A DNA stretch of 64,000 nucleotides. It comes from Bryobacterales bacterium (GTDB taxonomy: Bacteria; Acidobacteriota; Terriglobia; Bryobacterales; Bryobacteraceae). Positions 41,871 to 52,292 of this stretch are shown piece by piece (within the stretch, counting starts at the first letter, position 1; the number at the start of each line of letters is the position of its first letter). Position numbers and translations under genes: made by a program. The notes beneath the pieces were generated by a model, which did not search any database, had not been told where the DNA came from, and was given only the letters and a program-made list of their open reading frames with translations. Where the stretch lies: the NCBI GenBank assembly GCA_003166865.1, contig PMUP01000026.1, positions 1 through 64,000 on the forward strand, written 5' to 3'.

Positions 41871-43610
41871 ATGCGACAGAGAGTCATTCCCATATTGGCG
41901 TCGCGGGTGAGTAGTGCCCAGCCTAACGGGAACGGCGCCCATCACACCAAGGCACGGGGCATGGCGGTGCTCACCACACCGTTGCTGAACAAGGGCACGG
42001 CCTTCACGGCGGAGGAACGAAAAGAGCTGGGCCTCACCGGCATGTTACCCCCCGTGATCAATACGCTCGAGGCTCAAGTAAAGTCGGCTTTTGCTCAGTA
42101 CCAGCGTCTCACCGACGCGCTCAGCAAGAACATCTACCTGACTGCGCTGCACGACCGTAACGAGGTCCTGTTTTACCGCTTGCTGTCGGGGCACCTCCGC
42201 GAGATGATACCGATCGTCAACGATCGGACGATCGGCTTGGCGATGCAGCAGTATCACCACGAGTGCCGGCGTCCGCGAGGCGTTTACCTTTCCATCGACC
42301 ATCCTGACGGAATCGAGGAAGCCTTTCGGAACATCGGCGCCGGACCCGAAGATATCGATTTGATCCTGGCGACCGACGCCGAGCAAATCCTGGGGGTGGG
42401 AGATTGGGGCGTGGGCGGTATCGAAATCTCGATCGGCAAGCTCGCGATTTATACCGCGGCCGGCGGAATCGATCCCACGCGGGTAATTCCGGTGATGCTG
42501 GATGTCGGCACCAACCGCGAAAGCCTGCTTAAGGATCCGATGTACATCGGGAACCGGCATCCCCGCGTCCGCGGGAAGCGCTACGACGTTTTCATTGATG
42601 CCTATGTGCAAGCCGTAACCAAACTGTTCCCGAACGCGCTGCTGCAGTGGGAAGACTTCACGCCCGGCAACGGACGGCGCATCCTCGAGAAATACCGCGG
42701 TCAGTTCTGTACGTTTAACGACAATATGCAGGGCACGGGCGCGATCACGCTGGCGGCGGTGGTCTCGGCGGTGCGCGTGTGCGGATCGCCACTGCGGAAT
42801 CAACGGGTGGTGATTCTTGGCGCCGGAACGGCGGGTTTGGGAATTGCCGATCAAATTCGAGATGCCATGGTGCTGGAGGGTCTGTCCAGGGAGGACGCCA
42901 CCGCGCGCTTCTGGCTGGTGGACTCGGAGGGCCTGCTCACCGATGACATGGGCGAGGGGTTGCGCGACTATCAGGCGCCGTATGCGCGCCCGCATGCCGA
43001 GGTGAAGCGCTGGAAGCACAACGGCTCGGATGGCGCCAAGGACTTGGCCGAATTGGTGCGCCAAGTGCGGCCGACAATGCTGATCGGCGTTTCGACGGCT
43101 GCGGGCGCTTTTACCGAAACCGTGGTCAGGGAAATGGCTAAGCATTGCGAGCGGCCCATCATCTTCCCGCTTTCAAATCCAGCGGCCATGGCTGAAGCCT
43201 CGCCAGCCGATCTGATTGCCTGGACGGAGGGCCGGGCTCTGATTGCCACTGGCAGCTCGTTCCCGCCCGTCACTTACCGGGGAGTCACTTATGTCATCGG
43301 CCAGGTGAACAACGCCATGCTGTACCCTGGCCTTTGCCTGGGCGCCATCGTCTCTCGAGCCTGCCGGATCAGTGACGGCATGCTCGCGGCCGCGGCCAAC
43401 GCGGTCTCGAGTCTGGTTGCCGTGCGCCTGCCCGGGGCTTCGCTGCTCCCGCATGTCGACGACTTGCGTAACGTGTCCTTGACGGTCGCGGTGGCGGTCG
43501 CGGAAGCCGCCGTCCAGGAGGACTTGGCGGGCATGAAATTCCACGACATCGTGCAACAAGTGGGAGACGCCATGTGGGAGCCGGAATATCGCCAGATTCA
43601 AGCGGTTTGA
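41871..43610 (+). CDS. NAD-dependent malic enzyme
   Basis: A 579-aa enzyme oxidatively decarboxylating malate to pyruvate. Hallmarks are the N-terminal domain (GTAFTAEERKELGLTGMLP), the substrate region (LQWEDFTPGNGRRILEKYR), FNDNMQGTGAITLAAV, the dinucleotide fold (VVILGAGTAGLGIADQI) and FPLSNPAAMAEASPADLIAWTEGRA. Length matches the large NAD malic enzymes (SfcA/MaeA type). It stands between the sortase and its likely substrate, ending immediately before the sortase ATG. Confidence 0.93.
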   Translation: MRQRVIPILASRVSSAQPNGNGAHHTKARGMAVLTTPLLNKGTAFTAEERKELGLTGMLPPVINTLEAQVKSAFAQYQRLTDALSKNIYLTALHDRNEVLFYRLLSGHLREMIPIVNDRTIGLAMQQYHHECRRPRGVYLSIDHPDGIEEAFRNIGAGPEDIDLILATDAEQILGVGDWGVGGIEISIGKLAIYTAAGGIDPTRVIPVMLDVGTNRESLLKDPMYIGNRHPRVRGKRYDVFIDAYVQAVTKLFPNALLQWEDFTPGNGRRILEKYRGQFCTFNDNMQGTGAITLAAVVSAVRVCGSPLRNQRVVILGAGTAGLGIADQIRDAMVLEGLSREDATARFWLVDSEGLLTDDMGEGLRDYQAPYARPHAEVKRWKHNGSDGAKDLAELVRQVRPTMLIGVSTAAGAFTETVVREMAKHCERPIIFPLSNPAAMAEASPADLIAWTEGRALIATGSSFPPVTYRGVTYVIGQVNNAMLYPGLCLGAIVSRACRISDGMLAAAANAVSSLVAVRLPGASLLPHVDDLRNVSLTVAVAVAEAAVQEDLAGMKFHDIVQQVGDAMWEPEYRQIQAV

Positions 43611-44222
43611 ATGCGAGTCAGGATCAGCAGAAAACTGACACAAAGGACTCTCCGGTGGACCCAGTGTTTGTGTTTCGTTGGCGCTGCTCTGCTGTTGGGT
43701 TATTGCGGTTTCGTTATGGTGGACGCCTGGGTTTTTCAACAGCGCGAAAGCCGCGATTTGCGGCGTCTGCTACAAGATCACGGATCTAAGCTCAACGCGA
43801 GCGCACCAAGTCCTCCCGCTATCGTGGCCAGAGGCCTGATTGGCCGCCTTGAAATCCCGCGTCTGGGACTCTCCGCGATACTGATCGAAGGCGACGACCC
43901 AAAGACTCTCCGGCGCGCGGTCGGCCACATTCCCGGCACGCCGCTACCGGGGCAACCCGGCAATGTGGCACTCACCGGGCACCGCGATACGTTCTCCCGG
44001 CCGCTGCGGAACATCCGCGCGAACGACGTCATTGTGGTGACCACATTACAAGGCGAGTATCGTTACCGTGTCGTGTCCACGCGAGTGGTCAGTCCGGAGA
44101 ACATCGCGGTATTGAACTCGAGCGGCGGTGAGATCCTGACGCTGGTCACTTGCTATCCGTTCTACTTCGTCGGCGCGGCCCCCGACCGATTTATTGTTCG
44201 CGCTGAAAGGCTGGCGGGATGA
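43611..44222 (+). CDS. Sortase (class D-like transpeptidase)
   Basis: A 203-aa protein. The ATG follows the malic enzyme stop directly. An N-terminal membrane anchor (CLCFVGAALLLGYCGFVMVDAW) precedes the sortase beta-barrel. The catalytic triad is visible: His in LTGHRDTF, Cys in TLVTCYPF and Arg in PDRFIVRAE. Sortases cleave LPxTA/G signals and link the protein to a cell-surface nucleophile. In a Gram-negative-type cell the acceptor is unclear. The nearby LPKTA protein is the evident substrate. Confidence 0.9.
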   Translation: MRVRISRKLTQRTLRWTQCLCFVGAALLLGYCGFVMVDAWVFQQRESRDLRRLLQDHGSKLNASAPSPPAIVARGLIGRLEIPRLGLSAILIEGDDPKTLRRAVGHIPGTPLPGQPGNVALTGHRDTFSRPLRNIRANDVIVVTTLQGEYRYRVVSTRVVSPENIAVLNSSGGEILTLVTCYPFYFVGAAPDRFIVRAERLAG

Positions 44223-44226
44223 AATG

Positions 44227-44244
44227 TGAGCACTTTTGAACAGA
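44227..44244 (+). promoter_or_regulatory. TGAGCA/TGAACA direct-repeat motif upstream of groES
   Basis: TGAGCACTTTTGAACAGA lies 118 bp before the groES ATG, close to the 115-bp spacing of the receiver gene copy. No CIRCE (HrcA) inverted repeat is seen in this intergenic region. Confidence 0.45.
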
Positions 44245-44361
44245 CAGCCTGGAGCTTACGTGCTAATTTCGGTGTGCCGCTGACCAGCTTATTCAACTGC
44301 GCGAGCGTTCGTCACGCGCACTCTCTCTTCAGCACAATCGGGGCCGGGAGGCCTGAGACCT

Positions 44362-47601
<3,240 letters not shown>

Positions 47602-47744
47602 ACCTCATAGACTAGCGTCATCGCGCCCTGCAATCACGTCTTTTGTAACAACAAAGCCCGCTTGCTGACAGTCGCGGCCCGCTACGTCGCTGCCGTGGGG
47701 GACTCGGATGATGAGCGTATCCTGAAGATGCTGAGAAAAGGCCA

Positions 47745-47957
47745 ATGAGCGTACCCGACGATCTATACCAGAAGGCGCTTGAGATTGCCAAGGCGCAACG
47801 GGTTTCCGTCGATGAAGTCTTCGCCTCGGCGTTCGCCGAACAACTATCTGCCTGGAAGCAGCTGCAGCAGCGAGCCGACGGCGGCACTCACGAGAAGTTC
47901 CTTGCCGCGCTAGACAAAGTGCCTGACGTCGAACCTGACGGCTACGATCGGCCCTGA
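47745..47957 (+). CDS. Small hypothetical protein, antitoxin-like (70 aa)
   Basis: MSVPDDLYQKALEIAKAQRVSVDEVFASAFAEQL resembles the ribbon-helix-helix or CopG-like start of some antitoxins. The rest is a hydrophilic tail (KVPDVEPDGYDRP). The ATG overlaps a stop that closes a short upstream reading frame (ATGA). No toxin gene lies in the adjacent 300 bp, so any toxin-antitoxin role is speculative. Confidence 0.6.
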   Translation: MSVPDDLYQKALEIAKAQRVSVDEVFASAFAEQLSAWKQLQQRADGGTHEKFLAALDKVPDVEPDGYDRP

Positions 47958-47963
47958 GCTCTC

Positions 47964-48896
47964 CTACTTCGCCGGTCTGCCGTGCTCCAGGCAGAGAGCG
48001 ACCAGATCGGAGATGTTCGCTTCACCCACGCACATCACCGTATCCGCACCGCCCCAATAGATCTTCACGGTTCCGTCGGATTCTGGAACCGCGCCGCAGG
48101 TGAAGACCACATTGTGGACATATCCGGTTAGTTCCCACGGGTCCTCCGGTTGCAGAATCCAGGAGTCGCCCACGCCGATGATCTTTGCGGGATTGTGCAG
48201 GTCATGCAGGGCGACGCCCAAACGATAGACCGATCCATCCATGGTCTTGAAAACTCCGTGATAGATGGAGAGCCATCCCCGATCGGTTTTGATCGGCGGC
48301 GCGCCGGGGCCGATCTTCATTTCATCCCAGTGATACGGCTCCGGCCGCATGATGAGCTGGGACTCGCCCCAAAAACGCAAATCCGGGGAATAGGAAATCC
48401 AGATCGACCAGGGAGCAATCTCCGAATGCGGCCGGTCCAGCCGGGCGTAGAGCCCGTCAAACTTTTCGGGAAAGATCACCACGTTCCGATAGTCCGCTTC
48501 CGTGATCATGCAGACCTTTTCCACGTGGCTGAAATCTTTCGTCTTGGCCAGCGCGATCCGCACGCCATTGCGCGAGTAGGCGCTGTAGGTGATGATATAT
48601 TCCCCGTCGAGCTGTGTGATGCGTGGGTCCTCGACGCCGAACTCTTCATAGTCGGCAAAAGGGCCGCTGCGCTCGGGAACTATAAAGGGCGCCGGATCGG
48701 CGGTGAAACGGAACCCGTCGTGACTGCGCGCCAACCCAAGGATCGACCTTCCGGTCCGGAGATGAGAGCGGAACAGCATGATGTATTTGTCCTGAAGCTT
48801 CACCACCGCCGCGTTGTGAACCGTCTCCACCGGGTACGGGATCTGGGCTTTGGTGAGGATCGGATTTTGGCCGTATCGTCGGACTATGTCTTTCAT
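47964..48896 (-). CDS. GH130-family beta-mannoside phosphorylase or hydrolase (310 aa)
   Basis: A five-bladed propeller GH130 protein. NPILTKAQIPYPVETVHNAAVVK, the catalytic Asp in FGVEDPRIT, DEMKIGPGAPPIKTDRGWLSIYHGV and GYVHNVVFTCG are family signatures. Known GH130 enzymes act on beta-mannosides, most by phosphorolysis with inversion, some by hydrolysis. Which applies here cannot be read safely. The ATG overlaps the GT4 stop (ATGA), so it is the last gene of the glycan operon. Confidence 0.88.
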   Translation of the reverse strand: MKDIVRRYGQNPILTKAQIPYPVETVHNAAVVKLQDKYIMLFRSHLRTGRSILGLARSHDGFRFTADPAPFIVPERSGPFADYEEFGVEDPRITQLDGEYIITYSAYSRNGVRIALAKTKDFSHVEKVCMITEADYRNVVIFPEKFDGLYARLDRPHSEIAPWSIWISYSPDLRFWGESQLIMRPEPYHWDEMKIGPGAPPIKTDRGWLSIYHGVFKTMDGSVYRLGVALHDLHNPAKIIGVGDSWILQPEDPWELTGYVHNVVFTCGAVPESDGTVKIYWGGADTVMCVGEANISDLVALCLEHGRPAK

Positions 48897-49924
48897 GAGC
48901 GCTTATTCGCTTCCAGATCGAAAATCTTGCAGTAGACTCGTTCGTACGCCTCCACCATGGTTTCGATGGAAAAGCGCTCCTGGACCCGCTGCCGGCACGC
49001 CGCGCGATCGATTTCAGGAATCCGATCCAAGGCCCGCACTGCTTCGGGGACGCTCGCGACCAGAAACCCGGTCTGGCCGTCCTCGATCACTTCGCGGCAG
49101 GAACCCAAATCCATGGCGATCACCGGCACGCCGGCGGCATTGGCTTCCGCCAGAACAAGACCAAATCGCTCTGGGATAGTGTTCAGGTGGAGCAGCGCTC
49201 GGGCGTGCGCGAACAATTCGTTCTTGCCCTCGACGTCTACTGGTCCGACATAACGAATCTGGTCATCAAGGAATGGCTTTACGCGCTCGCGGAAATAGGC
49301 TTCGTCTTGGATAATTCCGGCGATCAGCAGTGGTAATCCGCTCAGTCTCGCAACCTCGATCGCCAGATGGACGCCCTTGTCCGGATGAATTCGCCCCAGA
49401 AAAATCAGGTCATCGCCGCCAGATTCCTGAAGCGGATACAGGTTGAGATCGATTCCGTTGTACACCGTCGCCAGGTAATTGAGTCCCGGCGCGCGATCGG
49501 AGTCGCTGATGGAAGCAAAATACCCGTCGCGATACTTCTGATAGACCGGCATGATCTGGGCGGACGAGAATCCGTGGATGGTGGTGAGGACCGGCGTCCG
49601 GACGAGCCGGGTGTAGGACAACGCCATGAAGTCGTAATGGCTGTGGATCAGGTCGAACTCCGCGGCGCGCTCGAAAGCTTCGGAGATGTGCAGGTATTCC
49701 GCGACTTTGGGATCCACGGCGGAATCCTCTTCATAGCCCCGGTCGATCACGGCATGCAGGTGAGCGCGGGTAACGGAATCCCCAGTGGCGAACAACGTCA
49801 CATCCCAGCCACGGGCGACAAGTCCTTCGGCGATGTTGCTGGCTACTGTTTCCCATGCCCCGTATTGCCGCGGAGGAGTTCGCCAGGCCACCGGTGATAA
49901 GACTGCCACGCGCTTATGCCGCAT
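48893..49924 (-). CDS. GT4-family glycosyltransferase (343 aa)
   Basis: I chose the ATG at 49924 (MRHKRVAVLSPVAWRTPP), overlapping the transglutaminase-like gene by 11 nt. The long upstream reading lies inside that gene. A GT-B fold is indicated by FLGRIHPDKGVHLAIEVARL and the C-terminal donor-site ERFGLVLAEANAAGVPVIA. The N-terminal part has YGAWETVASNIAEGLVARGWDVTLFATGDS, typical of family 4 enzymes of the mannosyl/glucosyl type. Acceptor unknown. Confidence 0.87.
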   Translation of the reverse strand: MRHKRVAVLSPVAWRTPPRQYGAWETVASNIAEGLVARGWDVTLFATGDSVTRAHLHAVIDRGYEEDSAVDPKVAEYLHISEAFERAAEFDLIHSHYDFMALSYTRLVRTPVLTTIHGFSSAQIMPVYQKYRDGYFASISDSDRAPGLNYLATVYNGIDLNLYPLQESGGDDLIFLGRIHPDKGVHLAIEVARLSGLPLLIAGIIQDEAYFRERVKPFLDDQIRYVGPVDVEGKNELFAHARALLHLNTIPERFGLVLAEANAAGVPVIAMDLGSCREVIEDGQTGFLVASVPEAVRALDRIPEIDRAACRQRVQERFSIETMVEAYERVYCKIFDLEANKRS

Positions 49925-50762
49925 GGTCCACCTGCAGGTTGAGCGAAGCCTCCATCCGCGACGCCGATCCACCCGAGTACCATCCAGCCACCGGCGAAGC
50001 GAGATCGTGATCGAAGCCGGCGGCCACGGCGACATGTCCGTTCGACACCGCCAGACCGCGAGCGGGATCGTAGCCGCGCCAGCCGATGCCCGGCAAATAG
50101 ACTTCGGCCCAGGCATGCATGTACGTATCTTGCGCGCTCGCCGACGCGCATTCATATCCGCTGACGAACCGGGCGGCCAATCCCATCACGCGGCAAGCAT
50201 CGCAGAATAGGACGGCCAGATCGCGGCAAGATCCCTCCTGCGCACTCAGCGTTCGGTCCGAGGGCCAAGGCGGACCGTAATGACGGATCACCTGGCGGCA
50301 GGTTTGAAAGATTTGACGGCTCAACGCCAGCAGAAACGATAGTGTGTTCCACTGCGCGCCGGCGGCCATCCATTGCGCATACTGCTTCACGGATTCGGCG
50401 ACGTGCGCGTCGTTGCGGTAGGGAGTGAGAGCCGCGCAGGTCGGCTCCAGATACCACAGGGGAAGATGCAACGATTGGCCGGTGAGAACGTAATCAAACG
50501 GGTTTTGCCGAAGCATCTCCACGGTGAACCGGCTCAGTACGCTCAACTCCCTGGTGGGCGTATTAAACCACGCGTTCAGGGCGAGAGTGCCATCCTGATC
50601 CAAACACTCCGTTGTCCCGGCGGGCAGGGGCGTGATCTGAAGGTCGAACGCGAGCAGCCGTTGCGAGCTGTTGGTGCGTGGCCGAAGCCGGAAAATGTGC
50701 GGCTCGAGGAACACTGGGAAATCGTAGCGGTAAACCGTGGAGTGCGTAACGGTGATCTTCAT
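49914..50762 (-). CDS. Transglutaminase-like cysteine protein (282 aa)
   Basis: An N-terminal bacterial transglutaminase-like domain (MKITVTHSTVYRYDFPVFLEPHIFRLRPR) is followed by the papain-like core. The catalytic Cys is in AQEGSCRDLAVLF, His is in YMHAWAEVYLPG and Asp is in GYDPARG. These cytoplasmic proteins are peptidases or acyl transferases of unknown substrate. Its place between GH130 and GT4 genes, with a 6-bp gap and an 11-nt overlap, implies that it belongs to the same pathway. Confidence 0.88.
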   Translation of the reverse strand: MKITVTHSTVYRYDFPVFLEPHIFRLRPRTNSSQRLLAFDLQITPLPAGTTECLDQDGTLALNAWFNTPTRELSVLSRFTVEMLRQNPFDYVLTGQSLHLPLWYLEPTCAALTPYRNDAHVAESVKQYAQWMAAGAQWNTLSFLLALSRQIFQTCRQVIRHYGPPWPSDRTLSAQEGSCRDLAVLFCDACRVMGLAARFVSGYECASASAQDTYMHAWAEVYLPGIGWRGYDPARGLAVSNGHVAVAAGFDHDLASPVAGWYSGGSASRMEASLNLQVDHAA

Positions 50763-50768
50763 ACGACC

Positions 50769-52292
50769 CTACTCCATGGCAGCCAGCACCTCAGCCAGCG
50801 GGACGGTTGCGAAACCCGTGGCGTGGTCGGCCAAACCATAAGGGATGATCAGCTCGCCGTTGTGGACCAGAGCACCGCAGGTATACAAGACATTGGGAAC
50901 GTAGCCTTCACGCTCATTCTGATTGGGCTTGAGCAAGGGCTCGCGAAGCCGGCCGATCACCTTGCTGGGATCATCGCGATCCAACAAGAACGCGCCAATG
51001 CAGTACTTGCGCATGGGGCCGACGCCGTGGCTCAGCACCAGCCAGCCGGCATCGGTTTCAATGGGAGATCCACAGTTCCCAAGCTGGACCAGTTCCCACG
51101 GAAAAGCGGGCTTGAGGAGCAACTTTTGGTCATCCCAGAAATGGACGTTGTCGGAAAACATCAGATAGATATTCTCGTTATCCTGTCGCGAAAGCATGGC
51201 AAAGAGGCCATTGATCTTTCGCGGGAACAGCGCCATGCCTTTGTTTTGGGCGGCCGGGCCGTTCAGCGTGATGAACCGAAAGAGCAGGAAATTTGAAGTC
51301 TCCACCAGTTCCGGCACTACCACCCTGCCGTCGAAGGCCGTGAACGTCGCGTAGTAGCGGTGAGTGCCATCCTCGTTTTGGAAACGGACGAAACGCGCAT
51401 CCTCGATGCCATTGCGTTGTGAGGGCGTGGCTGGGAACAATATGCGCGCCGACAACTGCTGGTCCTGCTGGAACTGGACCTCATAGTTGGACCGGGCCAG
51501 CATCCAAATTCCTTGTGCGGAGCTTTGATCTTCTTGCGTCATTCCATCCGGCAGACGGAATTGTTCAGCTTGGAGACTGGCGCGAAGCTCTCCCAATGCG
51601 AACGACTCGCCGAGTGTGTACATGACCCTGCGCGTATATTCACCGTTCAATCCCAGTTCCTCAAGTTTGCGCGCGAACAACCCCTTCTCATAGACCGGAT
51701 TCGGGGTCTGGCGAGGTTCCGTGAGAAAGCCGGCGGGGGCTGCAACCTCGATCCGTTGATCGGGCTGCCCTGGATCGGAATGGATGATCCCGGTTCGAAA
51801 CGTGATGGAGGAAATGTGCCCTTCTCCGGTAGCGCGCAGGCTGATAATGAACCGCAGTGCTCCATCTTCGAGACCTGTTTGATCGGGATGCGGCACGATC
51901 GAGGGATTGAACAGCGCGGAAGATTCCAGAGAGTATTCGGCCAGGAAATAGGAGCCGATCAAGAGTCGTCTTGGCTCGGACACTTCGTGATCCGTCAACA
52001 CCAGGTCGCGGACTTGTTCGAAGCGTTCCAGGAAGCGATCGTGGATGTGCTGGTGCCGCTGGGAAAATTCAGCGGAGATTTCCTCCAGCAGCGGGCCGAC
52101 CCGCTCTTCCGGCAGCGCCATGATCCTGGCGATGATTCCGGAGACGCGCTGTGAATTCCCCGGAATGAAAGGGCGCAAGAGAACGCGTGACTGGTCGGGC
52201 TCCAGCACCACGGCCGAGCGTTTGACGTGAATTGAGGTGCCGTGAATTGAAGGGCCCTGAATCGAATTAGCGGAAATTGTGTTCATGCTCAC
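50769..52292 (-). CDS. GH130-family glycoside phosphorylase/hydrolase, long form (507 aa)
   Basis: The C-terminal part (about 150-500) is a GH130 propeller: catalytic-type Asp in NGIEDARFVRF, KINGLFAMLSRQDNENIYLMFSDNVHFW, then ELVQLGNCGSPIETDAGWLVLSHGVG and YVPNVLYTCGALVHNG. About 150 extra N-terminal residues are helical, with a small S-I-x-G repeat (SIQGPSIHGTSIHV). The ATG overlaps the upstream GT4-fusion stop (ATGA). It is clearly different from the 310-aa GH130 protein, so the two probably act on different linkages or steps. Confidence 0.85.
   Translation of the reverse strand: MSMNTISANSIQGPSIHGTSIHVKRSAVVLEPDQSRVLLRPFIPGNSQRVSGIIARIMALPEERVGPLLEEISAEFSQRHQHIHDRFLERFEQVRDLVLTDHEVSEPRRLLIGSYFLAEYSLESSALFNPSIVPHPDQTGLEDGALRFIISLRATGEGHISSITFRTGIIHSDPGQPDQRIEVAAPAGFLTEPRQTPNPVYEKGLFARKLEELGLNGEYTRRVMYTLGESFALGELRASLQAEQFRLPDGMTQEDQSSAQGIWMLARSNYEVQFQQDQQLSARILFPATPSQRNGIEDARFVRFQNEDGTHRYYATFTAFDGRVVVPELVETSNFLLFRFITLNGPAAQNKGMALFPRKINGLFAMLSRQDNENIYLMFSDNVHFWDDQKLLLKPAFPWELVQLGNCGSPIETDAGWLVLSHGVGPMRKYCIGAFLLDRDDPSKVIGRLREPLLKPNQNEREGYVPNVLYTCGALVHNGELIIPYGLADHATGFATVPLAEVLAAME

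Noticed and set aside
44223-44361. CIRCE element for HrcA upstream of groES
   Set aside because: No TTAGCACTC-N9-GAGTGCTAA-like repeat was found.
47611-47748. Short reading frame ending ATGA at the 70-aa gene
   Set aside because: No convincing start or ribosome site. It may be a remnant, and only the 70-aa gene is called.
47745-47957. Toxin-antitoxin module
   Set aside because: Only an antitoxin-like start is visible, with no adjacent toxin gene.
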